Positions 35,993 to 44,652 are shown, counted from the stretch's first letter. The stretch: DNA of 56,149 bases from Rathayibacter rhapontici (GCF_001995175.1 NZ_MUKN01000024.1:1-56149); one strand, 5' to 3'. Numbers and translations are program-made. The notes: generated from the letters alone by a model not told the origin.

Positions 35993-36125
35993 TTTGCTTT
36001 CAGAGAGCTCACCTTGATCGAAAATCAAAGCAAGTGTTTGACGATCTTTCTACGGCGTGTTTATCGTGTTCTCAAGTTCGGAGGGGGCTTAGCGGTCAGC
36101 GTGGTGCGTACGGGGACCTTCGGGC

Positions 36126-36935
36126 TCACCGCGCCAGCGCCGCCAGCTCCGCGCGGTTCCGCGCCCCCGCCTTCCGCAGCAGGTTCGAGACGTGGAACTT
36201 GGCCGTGTTGCCGCTGATGCCGAGGTCGTCGGCGATGCGCTGGTTCGAGGCGCCGAGGGTGATCAGGTGCAGCACCTCGCGCTCGCGGGCGCTCAGCTCG
36301 GCGAGGTCGAGGCCGTCGGGCTGAGCGGGCGGGTCCAGAGGCAGGCGGATCGACAGGGTCGAGCCCCAGCCTGCGGTCGACGTGATCGCGAGGTCGCCGT
36401 CGAGGCCGCGCACGCGCTCGGCGATCGGGCGCAGGGCCTCGTCGCGGGCGGTCAGCTCGCCGCGGCCGTCGTCGCGGATCTCGATCAGCAGGTTGAGGCC
36501 GTCGCAGTCCCACTGGATCCGCACGCGCCGCGTCTGCTCCGACTCGACGAAGGCCAGCACGGCGCTGCGGACGATCGCGCGGGCCGCGTGGGCGACCTCG
36601 CCGGGGAGCGCGCGACCGGTCGCCGGCGGCTCGACGAACTGCACGTCCAGGTCGCCGAAGCGCACGAGCGGGCGCAGGTCGCTCCGGAGGCGCGCGAAGG
36701 CGCCCACCACGGGCTCGAGCATCGCGCTGCGCTGCTCGTCGGTCGCGGTGCGCAGCTCGACCAGGGCGTTCGCGGCGATGTCGATCGCGACAGCGCGGGC
36801 CGCACGATCGTCCAGGCGGTCGGCGCGCAGGGCGGCGAGCACCGACTCCAGCGCGACCGCGTGCCGATCGGCCTGCTCGGCGACGGTGCGGGCGTGCTCG
36901 AGCAGCAGCGCGCGGGAGGCGGGGGAGGAGTCCAT
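36126..36935 (-). CDS. LuxR regulator fused to a kinase-like ATPase domain
   Basis: A 269-aa cytoplasmic protein. Residues about 8-100 are helical and look like a degenerate HisKA_3 dimer domain, but no ERxRIARELHD-like phospho-His box is visible. Residues 105-195 are HATPase-like with IRDDGRGEL and GWGSTLSIRLPL. Residues 205-265 are a LuxR/GerE HTH (SAREREVLHLITLGASNQRIA, NTAKFHVSNLLRK). No receiver domain. So sensor-type ATPase and DNA-binding parts are on one chain, probably sensing nucleotide or a small ligand. Divergent from the PHI/HPS genes, which it likely controls. Its 3' end marks the junction of the SIR2 island. Confidence 0.75.
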   Translation of the reverse strand: MDSSPASRALLLEHARTVAEQADRHAVALESVLAALRADRLDDRAARAVAIDIAANALVELRTATDEQRSAMLEPVVGAFARLRSDLRPLVRFGDLDVQFVEPPATGRALPGEVAHAARAIVRSAVLAFVESEQTRRVRIQWDCDGLNLLIEIRDDGRGELTARDEALRPIAERVRGLDGDLAITSTAGWGSTLSIRLPLDPPAQPDGLDLAELSAREREVLHLITLGASNQRIADDLGISGNTAKFHVSNLLRKAGARNRAELAALAR

Positions 36936-36973
36936 CCGACGAACCTACCCGTCCTACCTCCTCCGATACCGGA

Positions 36974-36989
36974 CTACCCGAACGGGTAG
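36974..36989. promoter_or_regulatory. Operator-like palindrome upstream of RuMP operon
   Basis: CTACCCG-AA-CGGGTAG, a perfect 7-bp dyad in the 111-bp divergent gap. A related half site CTACCCGTCCTACC lies about 25 bp away near the LuxR start. Probably the binding site of the adjacent LuxR-type regulator. Confidence 0.55.
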
Positions 36990-37046
36990 GAGGGCCTGCC
37001 TCATCAGGGGGCCGACTCCTGCAGCGGTCGCGCGCAGGCTGGAGTC

Positions 37047-37628
37047 ATGCCCGACATCGAGGACTCCACCGCAGACCCCGCGAAGGCTCTGGCCGTGATC
37101 GTCGCCGAGGTGACCGCGGCGGCCACGTCCCTCACCGAGGACGACCGCCTCGAGCCCGTCGCCGCGCTGCTCGCCGACGCCGACCGCGTCTTCGTGCACG
37201 GCGCCGGCCGCTCCGGTCTCGCCCTGCGGATGACCGCCATGCGCCTCATGCACCTCGGTCTCGTCGTGCACGTGGTCGGCGACGTCACCACTCCTGCGAT
37301 CCGCGAGGGCGACGTGCTGCTCACGGCGAGCGGCTCCGGCACCACGGGCGGCATCGTCCGCGCGGCGCAGTCGGCCGTCGACGCCGGTGCTCGTGTCGCT
37401 GCGATCACGACGGCCGCGGGTTCTCCGCTGGCCGAGCTCGCCTCCGCGGTCGTGATCGTGCCGGCGGCCGAGAAGCTCGACCGCTCCGGGACCGCCTCCG
37501 CCCAGTACTCGGGCGGGCTCTTCGAGCAGGTCGTCGTGCTCACCGGCGACGCCCTGTTCCACGCGCTCTGGAAGCGCCGCGGCGAGAGCGCCGACGAGCT
37601 CTGGCCGCGCCACGCGAACCTCGAATGA
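37047..37628 (+). CDS. hxlB: 6-phospho-3-hexuloisomerase (PHI)
   Basis: A 193-aa SIS-domain isomerase that converts D-arabino-3-hexulose 6-phosphate to fructose 6-phosphate, the second step of the ribulose monophosphate pathway. SIS marks are VFVHGAGRSGLALRMTAMRLMHLG (sugar-phosphate loop with GAGRSG), LTASGSGTTGGIV and SAQYSGGLFEQ. Length fits the family. It comes before the HPS gene (51-bp gap), the reverse of the hxlAB order in Bacillus. Together they fix or detoxify formaldehyde. Confidence 0.9.
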   Translation: MPDIEDSTADPAKALAVIVAEVTAAATSLTEDDRLEPVAALLADADRVFVHGAGRSGLALRMTAMRLMHLGLVVHVVGDVTTPAIREGDVLLTASGSGTTGGIVRAAQSAVDAGARVAAITTAAGSPLAELASAVVIVPAAEKLDRSGTASAQYSGGLFEQVVVLTGDALFHALWKRRGESADELWPRHANLE

Positions 37629-37678
37629 CCCCAGCACTCCACCGACTTCCCCCTACTCCCTAGAGAAAGAAGAACCCC

Positions 37679-38302
37679 GTGAAGCTCCAGTTCGCCATGG
37701 ACACCCTCAGCACCGAGGCCGCCCTCGAGCTCGCCGCCGCCGCGGCTCCCCACGTCGACATCCTCGAGCTCGGCACCCCGCTCATCAAGAGCGCGGGCCT
37801 CTCGGCGATCACCGCGATCAAGGACGCCCACCCCGACAAGATCGTCTTCGCCGACCTCAAGACCATGGACGCCGGCGAGCTCGAGGCCGACATGGCGTTC
37901 AAGGCCGGCGCCGACCTCGTGACGGTCCTCGGAGTCGCCGGCGACAGCACGATCGCGGGTGCGATCGCGGCCGGGAAGAAGCACGGCAAGGGCGTGGTCG
38001 TCGACCTCATCGGCGTGCCCGACAAGGCCGCCCGCGCCCGCGAGGTCGTCGCGCTCGGCGCCGAGTTCGTCGAGATGCACGCGGGCCTGGACGAGCAGGC
38101 CGAGGACGGCTTCACCTTCGACACGCTGCTGCGCGACGGCGAGTCCTCGGGCGTGCCGTTCTCGGTCGCGGGCGGAGTGAGCACGGCCACGATCGAGTCG
38201 GTGCAGTCCGCGGGCGCCGTGGTCGCCGTCGCGGGCGGCGCCATCTACGGTGCGCCGGACGTCGGCGAGGCCGCCGCGGCGCTCCGCGCGAAGATCTCCT
38301 AG
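37679..38302 (+). CDS. hxlA: 3-hexulose-6-phosphate synthase (HPS)
   Basis: A 207-aa TIM-barrel enzyme of the OMP-decarboxylase superfamily that joins formaldehyde to ribulose 5-phosphate. Marks are LQFAMDTL, VDILELGTPLIKSAG, FADLKTMDAGELEADMAF (the metal/substrate Asp-Lys-Asp motif), VEMHAGLDEQ and SVAGGVS. GTG start at 37679 after AGAAAGAAG. Cotranscribed with hxlB and closed by a 14-bp-stem hairpin. Gives the cell formaldehyde detoxification or ribose-phosphate synthesis. Confidence 0.9.
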   Translation: MKLQFAMDTLSTEAALELAAAAAPHVDILELGTPLIKSAGLSAITAIKDAHPDKIVFADLKTMDAGELEADMAFKAGADLVTVLGVAGDSTIAGAIAAGKKHGKGVVVDLIGVPDKAARAREVVALGAEFVEMHAGLDEQAEDGFTFDTLLRDGESSGVPFSVAGGVSTATIESVQSAGAVVAVAGGAIYGAPDVGEAAAALRAKIS

Positions 38303-38347
38303 TCGGGGCGGAGGCCGGCTTCCGCACCTCCGGCTCGTCACGGCTCG

Positions 38348-38384
38348 TTCGGCTCGCAGGACTCCCCGGATCCTGCGAGCCGAA
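38348..38384 (+). terminator. Hairpin terminator after hxlA
   Basis: TTCGGCTCGCAGGA (38348-38361) and TCCTGCGAGCCGAA (38371-38384), a perfect 14-bp stem with a 9-nt loop, 46 bp after the stop. A further CCTGCGAGCCGG follows at 38391. Confidence 0.75.
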
Positions 38385-38431
38385 CGCGTTCCTGCGAGCC
38401 GGGCCCCGCCTCCGTCGCCCTCGACTCTCCG

Positions 38432-38467
38432 GAAGTCGTCGTACTCGAGCCCCAGTACGACGACTTC
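38432..38467. repeat. Palindromic repeat, family A copy 2
   Basis: GAAGTCGTCGTACT (38432-38445) and AGTACGACGACTTC (38454-38467), a perfect 14-bp stem with an 8-nt loop beginning CGAGC, as in copy 1 at 14279. The flank CTTCTGCGGAGT is also shared. Confidence 0.8.
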
Positions 38468-38576
38468 TGCGGAGTCGCGGGCCGCCAGGGTCGCCGCGAC
38501 CGCCCCGGCGGTCAAGCCCCTCCCGCCTCCCGGCCCCGCGCGATTGCCTGGAGGACCCGACACGACAGGAGCCTCC

Positions 38577-38756
38577 GTGCACCCCAGTTCCACCCGCATC
38601 GCCCCGATCGAGACCTATGCCGACGAGAACGGCTGGCACAACCGCATCGCCGACGCCCGCGTCCCGCTGACCCACCACTCCGACCGCGACGAGGCCGAGC
38701 GCGAGGGCGCCGAGATGGCCCGTCAGCGCGGAGGCCGCCACGTCGTTCGCGACTGA
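38577..38756 (+). CDS. Small DUF2188-like protein
   Basis: A 59-aa soluble protein starting at GTG 38577 after AGGAG. The pattern GWHNRIADARVP, then DRDEAEREGAEMARQRGGRHVVRD, resembles the DUF2188 family (a basic/aromatic strand followed by a helix with repeated Ala/Glu and a final HVVR/D). Short, stand-alone and flanked by a hairpin and a permease gene. Function unknown. Confidence 0.6.
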   Translation: MHPSSTRIAPIETYADENGWHNRIADARVPLTHHSDRDEAEREGAEMARQRGGRHVVRD

Positions 38757-38916
38757 CGCGCGGATCCGCGCCGACCGACGACCCTGCGCGACCCGACATC
38801 CGTCCCTTAGCGCGCCGTCTCCGCCCGGTCAAGTCTCTGTCCCACCCCGCCGCGCCCCGCCTAGCCTGGCCCGTCGTGCCACCCCGACCCCGGGACGCAC
38901 GCGACGGGAGGACGAC

Positions 38917-40281
38917 ATGGCGACCACGAGTGGCCCCACGGCACACGCAGGTAGGCCCGACGCGGGCTCGGACGGGCAGAAGCTGAAGCGCCGCATCACC
39001 GGCCCGCTCCTCTTCTTCTTCATCCTCGGCGACGTGCTCGGCGCCGGCATCTACGCCCTCATGGGCACCCTCGCGAACGAGGTCGGCGGCGCCGTCTGGA
39101 TGCCGCTGCTCCTCGCGCTCGGCCTCTCGCTCCTCACGGCCGGCTCCTACGCCGAGCTCGTCACGAAGTACCCCAAGGCCGGAGGCGCCGCGGTCTTCGC
39201 CCAGCGCGCCTTCCGCCGTCCGATCGTCTCGTTCCTGGTCGGGTTCGCGATGCTCGCGGCCGGAGTGACGAGCGCGGCCGGTCTGTCGCTCGCGTTCGCC
39301 GGCGACTACCTCGGCACCTTCCTCGACGTGCCGACCGTGCCCACCGCGATCGTGTTCCTCATCCTCGTCGCGTGCCTGAACGCGCGAGGCGTGGCGGAGT
39401 CGCTCCTCAGCAACACGGTCATGACCGTGATCGAGGTGAGCGGCCTCCTGATCGTGATCGCCTGCGTCGCGCTGCTCGTCGCCGGCGGCGGCGGCGACCT
39501 CTCGCGCACGGTCGAGATCGGCGGCGAGCAGGGACCGGCCCTCGCCGTGCTCGGCGGCGCGATCATCGCCTACTACTCCTTCGTCGGCTTCGAGACCTCG
39601 GCCAACGTCGCCGAGGAGGTCCGCGACCCCAGCCGCGTCTACCCGCGCGCCCTCTTCGGATCGCTGCTCGCCGCCGGCGCCGTCTACGTCCTCGTCGGCC
39701 TCGCGAGCTCGATCGCGCTGCCCGCCGACGAGCTGGGCGAGTCCTCCGCTCCGCTGCTCGACGTCGTCACCGCCTCCGGAGTCGGCGTCCCGGCCTGGCT
39801 GTTCAGCCTCATCGCGCTGATCGCGGTCGCCAACGGCGCCCTGCTGACCATGATCATGGCCAGCCGCGTCACCTACGGCATGGCCGAGGAGCGGCTGCTG
39901 CCGGCCGTGCTGAGCAAGGTCCTGCCCAAGCGCCGGACTCCGTGGGTCGCCATCGTCGTGACGACCGTGGCGGCGTGCCTCCTGACGCTCGTCGGCGACC
40001 TCGCGACGCTGGCCGAGACCGTCGTGCTCCTCCTCCTGCTCGTCTTCATCAGCACCAACGTCGCGGTGCTGGTGCTGCGCCGCGATCACGTCGAGCACGA
40101 CCACTTCCGCGTCTGGACGGCGATCCCGGTCCTCGGAGTCGCGTCGTGCGTCCTCCTGCTGACCCAGCAGGACCCGATCGTCTGGGCCTACGGCGCCGCC
40201 CTGCTGGGCATCGGTGCCGTCCTGCACCTCGTCACGAAGCGCCGGAGCGAGCGCGGCGGGCGGGTCCGCGACCGCGACTGA
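38917..40281 (+). CDS. APC superfamily amino acid permease
   Basis: A 454-aa permease with about 12 membrane segments. The first helix carries the substrate-binding GDVLGAGIYALMG, loop 2-3 has ELVTKYPKAGGAAVFAQRAF, and helix 6 reads IIAYYSFVGFETSANVAEEVRDPSR, all standard APC marks. The N-terminal 25 residues are hydrophilic. Imports an amino acid or amine; the exact substrate is not predictable. Its transcript ends at the strong hairpin at 40393-40446. Confidence 0.85.
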   Translation: MATTSGPTAHAGRPDAGSDGQKLKRRITGPLLFFFILGDVLGAGIYALMGTLANEVGGAVWMPLLLALGLSLLTAGSYAELVTKYPKAGGAAVFAQRAFRRPIVSFLVGFAMLAAGVTSAAGLSLAFAGDYLGTFLDVPTVPTAIVFLILVACLNARGVAESLLSNTVMTVIEVSGLLIVIACVALLVAGGGGDLSRTVEIGGEQGPALAVLGGAIIAYYSFVGFETSANVAEEVRDPSRVYPRALFGSLLAAGAVYVLVGLASSIALPADELGESSAPLLDVVTASGVGVPAWLFSLIALIAVANGALLTMIMASRVTYGMAEERLLPAVLSKVLPKRRTPWVAIVVTTVAACLLTLVGDLATLAETVVLLLLLVFISTNVAVLVLRRDHVEHDHFRVWTAIPVLGVASCVLLLTQQDPIVWAYGAALLGIGAVLHLVTKRRSERGGRVRDRD

Positions 40282-40300
40282 CCCCGGTCGCGCGCGGCCG

Positions 40301-40376
40301 GCCTGCAGAACGAAGGCTGAGCGGCGCGATCCCCTGGGAACAGGCCCGATCGCCCTCCTCAGCCTTGGTTGCGAGG
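40301..40376. repeat. Dispersed repeat, family C copy
   Basis: GCCTGCAGAACGAAGGCTGAG at the left, then CGGCGCGATC, and GATCGCCCTCCTCAGCCTTGG at the right. AAGGCTGAG (40313-40321) pairs with CTCAGCCTT (40358-40366). Related copies at 18497, 24041 and 51502. Confidence 0.65.
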
Positions 40377-40392
40377 GTCGAGACCCGCCCAG

Positions 40393-40446
40393 ACGACGAG
40401 GACCTCCCGTGCCGAGCAGCAGCTCGACGCGGGAGGTCCTCGTCGT
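40393..40446. terminator. Strong bidirectional hairpin terminator
   Basis: ACGACGAGGACCTCCCG (40393-40409) pairs perfectly with CGGGAGGTCCTCGTCGT (40430-40446), a 17-bp stem. Lies between the convergent permease and large glycosidase genes. Confidence 0.8.
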
Positions 40447-40493
40447 CAGGGCCGGATCACGTCGGACCGGGTCCGGCGGTCACCGCCCGCGCC

Positions 40494-43400
40494 TCACCGG
40501 CAGGTGGTCGCGGGGTGCGCCACCGTCTGCGTGTGCGCTCCCGCTCCGCCTCCGGATCGGCTCACCGCCACCGACACCTCGCCGGCCGGCAGCACCGCCA
40601 GGCGGGTGCTGAAGGCGTGCGTCGCCGCCTTGGCGGGCGCGACCTGGGCGAACGACTTCACGGTCGTCCCGCGGGTCATCGTCACATCGACCGGCACCGA
40701 GTCCCGGTTCACCGAGGTGACCGTCACGACCGCCTTGCCCGCGATGCAGCGCACCGCGGCCGTGCTCACGACGTTCAGCGTCGTCTCCTGCGCCGGCAGG
40801 ACGAACGGAGCGAAGTCGATCCGGTCGACGTCGGGCGCGACGGCGTAGCCGGGCAGGACCCGGTCGTCGTTCGTGCTCGTCGTCGGGCCCTCGTCGATGA
40901 ACAGCGTCGAGCGGGTGTTGCCGAAGGTCACCGGACCGGAGTCGGTCGCGAGGTCCAGCGGCAGGACCGCCTCCCAGAAGTTGCTGGAGGAGTAGGTGTA
41001 CCGGAACGTGGTGCGGCCCACGAGGCCGGTGGTCCCGGCCTCCTCGGCCTGCAGCCCGAGGTCGACGACCTGCGGGTTGTAGTCGTGCGTCCCCTCGATG
41101 TCGTCGTTCGAGTAGTGCACGACGGCGTCGTAGGCGCCCGCCTTGTCGAAGCCCGGCAGGCGGGGCACGGTGAGCGTGCCCTCGTTCGCCGGGTCCGCGT
41201 CGGTGATGCCGAGGCCCGTCACGTACCCGGTTCCGGATCCGTTCGTGAGCGCCCCGCCGAAGCCGGCGACCGCGGCCGTGCCGCCGAGGCCGACGGTGGC
41301 GAGGTCCTCGGCCTGGACGCGGACGATGCTCGCGTCACCGGCGACCGCACGGGTGGTCGTGACCGACCCGACGCGGACGCTGCCGGTGCTCGCCAGCTCG
41401 ACCTCGCTGATGCCCTCCGGCAGGTGGACGCGGACTGTCGTCGTGCCCGGGGCGAAGGTCCCCGCGCGGCGGCCGTTGACGTCGACCGTCAGCGAAGTGC
41501 CGGCGGCACCCTCCCACGCCACGGCGAGGTCGTAGTAGCCGGACTCGAACGTCGACGGGTAGAGGTCGGCGCGCTCGCCGGTCTCGAGCGACAGGCGGCC
41601 GCCCGAGAGCGTCGCGCCGTCGATCAGGCGGAACCCGGTCGCCGGGTACTCGACGGACTCGGCGTTCACCGTGTCGCCGACCCGGACGAGCTCGAAGCGG
41701 TCGAGCGTGACTCCGCCGTCGGCTCCGGCGCCGGGCAGGAGGGTCGTCCCGTCCTTGCTGGTGCGCACTCCGACGGTGTGGGTGCCGGCGCTGAGGGCGA
41801 CGTACACCTCGGCACTGCCGCGGGCGACGGTGCGGACGTTGCTCGGCTTGATCGCGTTCGCTCCGTACTGCGCGAGCGTCGAGAACGCGCCGTCGACGAA
41901 GACCGCGTGCTGCGCGGCCCGGCCGGGCGTGGCTCCGAGGATCTGCAGGCGGTAGAGACCCGCCTGCGCCACGGTCACCGACCAGTCGGCGCGCGAGCCC
42001 ACGGCGGCGAAGCCGGAGACGTCGCGGTCGCCGGAGGCGCGGTAGCCGTCGGGCGTGCGGGTGGCCGCGGCGGTGAGGCGCGTGGCCTCGGCCTCGATCA
42101 CGTGGCGCTCGCCCTGGGCGGCGGCGGCCGCCTCCACGTCGCGGGTCGCGGCCGGAGTGACGACGACCTGGTAGGCGCTCGACGAGTTCGCGGAGGGGAT
42201 CCGCAGTTCGACGCGGCCGTTCACGACGGACACGGCGTCGTCGGCGAGGACGACCCGGGGGGTGCCCGCGATGCCGTCGGTGCCGCTGACGACGGCCTCG
42301 CGGACCTCGACGTCCACGGAGGAGCCGAACGTCGCGCTGTCGAGGCCGTTCAGCGTCAGAGCGCCGTCGCGGCCGTCGGGGATCCCCGCGACGATCACCT
42401 GGGCGCGGTCGGCGTCCCGGTCGATCGCGGCGATCGCCTTCTCGCGGTTGGTGGTGACCGCTGCCGTGCGCGACCCGGTCAGGTCGCCGTACCACTTGAA
42501 GAGCCACCAGCCGCCGTTCGCGGCGTTGACCTTGGCCTGGTTGTCCGAGAGCGTGCCGGAGGCGGTCCAGTAGGCCGTCTGGGCGTCGATCTTGGCCGCC
42601 TCGAAGCCGGCGAACCAGCGCAGGAGGTTGGCGGGCGAGCTCATGTCGGTGCTGGCGCCCCACTCGGTGATGTTGATCGAGGGGATGTCGGCGGCGGCGA
42701 TGCCCACCTCGGCGGCGTAGCGGCGGAAGTCCGACGCCCGGTCGGGCAGCCACTGGTAGCCGCGGAGCTCGTGCCAGACGTAGATGTCCGGCACGGTGTT
42801 CGTCGCGCGGGCCATGGTCAGGAACGTCTTGATGTTGCCCTCACCGCGCCAGGCGGCGTCTCCGGGGCCCGCGATCTGCGGACGCGCGAGACCGTGCTTC
42901 GCGTAGGTGGCGGTGATGACGTCCCACGCCGCCTTCCAGTCGGTCGCTCCACCGGGGGTGAAGCTGTTCGGCTGGTTGCCGACGTGCATGTAGCGGTTGT
43001 AGAGGTCGTCCGAGTTCAGCCACTGCAGGTCGACCTCGTTGAACGGGATGAAGACGTACTTCTCGGGGTTCTCGGCCTCGCGGGCGACCTCGTCGACGAC
43101 GATCTCGAGCACCTCGAGGTAGTCCCAGACGCCGTTCGGGGCCGCAGTGAACGCGTCGGTCAGCTGTCCGTCGGCGCCGCGCACGTAGCTGCGGTCGTCA
43201 CCGGGGCGCTTCCCGCCGTTGTAGGGCCAGTCGGGGTAGTAGTCCTGGGTGTAGAGGTAGAGGTCCTCGCCGTACTTGTCGAAGAAGGTCTTCTCGACGG
43301 TGAACGCGTCGCCGCCCGGGTGCTGCGTGCCGAACGGGGGCTTCTGCGACACGTTGGTCATCGCCGCGCCGTTGACGAGCGCCTGGGTCGGCGAGCCCTC

Positions 43401-44546
43401 GTCGCCGAGGCCGTAGAGGGTGCCGGAGGCGCCTCCGCGGAACTCGCCCGTGTCCTGCCCGAAGTCGACGGCGATCGGCTCGGTCGGCCGGGCCGTGACC
43501 GTGACGGTCGTGGTGAACGGCGTCGCCCATCCTGCGACGGTGCCGTTCACGGTGAACGTGGCCCCCGCGGTGGCGAAGGCGGAGGCGGGGACGGCGTCCC
43601 AGGTGATCGCCGCGGTGGCAGGGCCGGACTCGCGCGTGACGTTCACGGTCGCGGGGAGGGTCGGCGCGACCTTCGCGGCGGTGGACGCGGTGAAGCTCTG
43701 ACGCTCGACCGAGACGATCGCGCCGGCGTCCTCGAGGTACGCGGTCGAGACCTGCTCGGCCGTGAGGGCGCTGCGGTAGATCGCGAAGTCGTCGAACTGG
43801 CCGCCGAAGAACGCGGCGTAGGGGCCGGCCCACGGCACGCGGCCGATCAGGCCCGAGCGGGTGCTGGAGGGCGAGGCGAGCTTCGCGAAGTCGAGCGAGA
43901 CCGCCTCCGTCCGCACGAGCGAGCCGTTGATGTAGTACGAGACGGAGTCGGTCGTGGCGACCGTGGTGATCTGCGCCCAGGTGTTCGTGGGCAGCGGAGT
44001 GGAGGACACGGCCTTGACCTCGGTGCCGGTGTTGGCGGCGGCCTTGGACTGCCCGCCCTCGTTCGGCACGTGGTAGAGGCCCCAGTTGTCGCGGGGGAGG
44101 GCGTCGCTGCCGATGATGTATGACCACGGGAGCTGGCCGGCGTTCGCGCCGTCCCACTTGACCCAGGTCGAGACGGTCATCGCCGAGGTGTCGGCGAAGA
44201 GGCCGGCCGGGATGTCGAGGTACGGGGCGGCGGCCTGCGACGAGCCCTGCGCACCTCCCGGGAAGAGACCGGAGGCGCCGGACCCGGCGACCGGGCCCGT
44301 CCCGCGGGCCAGCGACGCCGCGTTGCGGACGCGGGCGTCGAAGGCGGAGCCGAGGGAGCCCTGGTTGGCGATCGTCGACGCCGAGGGGTTCTGGTCGAAC
44401 GTGTACAGGACGGCGGGGGTCGGAGGAGTGTCGACCGCGGCCGCGGGACCGGCGCCGACGAGTGTCGAGGTCGCCAGCACCGGAAGTGCGACGAGAGCGG
44501 CGATCGAGGCGGTGATCCGCCTCGAGAAGGAGTGGGGAGTGTGCAT
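40494..44546 (-). CDS. Large multidomain secreted glycoside hydrolase (LamG, clan GH-A, CBM)
   Basis: A 1350-aa exported enzyme with signal peptide (1-38). Residues about 40-250 form a LamG/concanavalin-like domain (AMTVSTWVKWDG, FDDFAIYRSALTAEQV), about 255-350 a bacterial Ig-like domain. The catalytic (beta/alpha)8 part (about 350-720) has FIPFNEVDLQW with the probable acid/base Glu near 504 and INITEWGAS with the probable nucleophile near 625, as in clan GH-A. CBM35/CBM6-like modules (IEAEATRL, VQAEDLATVG) and beta domains follow. GH family not certain (GH39/GH30-like). Divergent from the alpha-galactosidase; shared LacI-type sites suggest action on galactose-containing plant polysaccharide. 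Confidence 0.75.
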   Translation of the reverse strand: MHTPHSFSRRITASIAALVALPVLATSTLVGAGPAAAVDTPPTPAVLYTFDQNPSASTIANQGSLGSAFDARVRNAASLARGTGPVAGSGASGLFPGGAQGSSQAAAPYLDIPAGLFADTSAMTVSTWVKWDGANAGQLPWSYIIGSDALPRDNWGLYHVPNEGGQSKAAANTGTEVKAVSSTPLPTNTWAQITTVATTDSVSYYINGSLVRTEAVSLDFAKLASPSSTRSGLIGRVPWAGPYAAFFGGQFDDFAIYRSALTAEQVSTAYLEDAGAIVSVERQSFTASTAAKVAPTLPATVNVTRESGPATAAITWDAVPASAFATAGATFTVNGTVAGWATPFTTTVTVTARPTEPIAVDFGQDTGEFRGGASGTLYGLGDEGSPTQALVNGAAMTNVSQKPPFGTQHPGGDAFTVEKTFFDKYGEDLYLYTQDYYPDWPYNGGKRPGDDRSYVRGADGQLTDAFTAAPNGVWDYLEVLEIVVDEVAREAENPEKYVFIPFNEVDLQWLNSDDLYNRYMHVGNQPNSFTPGGATDWKAAWDVITATYAKHGLARPQIAGPGDAAWRGEGNIKTFLTMARATNTVPDIYVWHELRGYQWLPDRASDFRRYAAEVGIAAADIPSINITEWGASTDMSSPANLLRWFAGFEAAKIDAQTAYWTASGTLSDNQAKVNAANGGWWLFKWYGDLTGSRTAAVTTNREKAIAAIDRDADRAQVIVAGIPDGRDGALTLNGLDSATFGSSVDVEVREAVVSGTDGIAGTPRVVLADDAVSVVNGRVELRIPSANSSSAYQVVVTPAATRDVEAAAAAQGERHVIEAEATRLTAAATRTPDGYRASGDRDVSGFAAVGSRADWSVTVAQAGLYRLQILGATPGRAAQHAVFVDGAFSTLAQYGANAIKPSNVRTVARGSAEVYVALSAGTHTVGVRTSKDGTTLLPGAGADGGVTLDRFELVRVGDTVNAESVEYPATGFRLIDGATLSGGRLSLETGERADLYPSTFESGYYDLAVAWEGAAGTSLTVDVNGRRAGTFAPGTTTVRVHLPEGISEVELASTGSVRVGSVTTTRAVAGDASIVRVQAEDLATVGLGGTAAVAGFGGALTNGSGTGYVTGLGITDADPANEGTLTVPRLPGFDKAGAYDAVVHYSNDDIEGTHDYNPQVVDLGLQAEEAGTTGLVGRTTFRYTYSSSNFWEAVLPLDLATDSGPVTFGNTRSTLFIDEGPTTSTNDDRVLPGYAVAPDVDRIDFAPFVLPAQETTLNVVSTAAVRCIAGKAVVTVTSVNRDSVPVDVTMTRGTTVKSFAQVAPAKAATHAFSTRLAVLPAGEVSVAVSRSGGGAGAHTQTVAHPATTCR

Positions 44547-44616
44547 GGGTTCCTCAACGCTGAGAAGGGATCCGAGATCGCTGTCGAGGCGATGTCGAGA
44601 CGGGTCGGTGCCAGCA

Positions 44617-44630
44617 CGATATCGATATCA
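44617..44630. promoter_or_regulatory. LacI-type operator 1
   Basis: CGATATCGATATCA, 11 of 14 identical to operator 3; contains the palindrome GATATCGATATC. Closest to the large glycosidase start. Confidence 0.5.
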
Positions 44631-44652
44631 GGAGGTGATCACCAGACATTTC

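Noticed and set aside
34393..36125. Prophage or integrative element
   Set aside because: No integrase, excisionase or phage gene between the repeated luxR ends; only a SIR2 gene. Described as a probable island remnant.
39372..44123. A 1583-aa plus-strand open frame
   Set aside because: Antisense shadow of the large glycosidase caused by high GC; Arg/Gly/Asp-rich and without domains.
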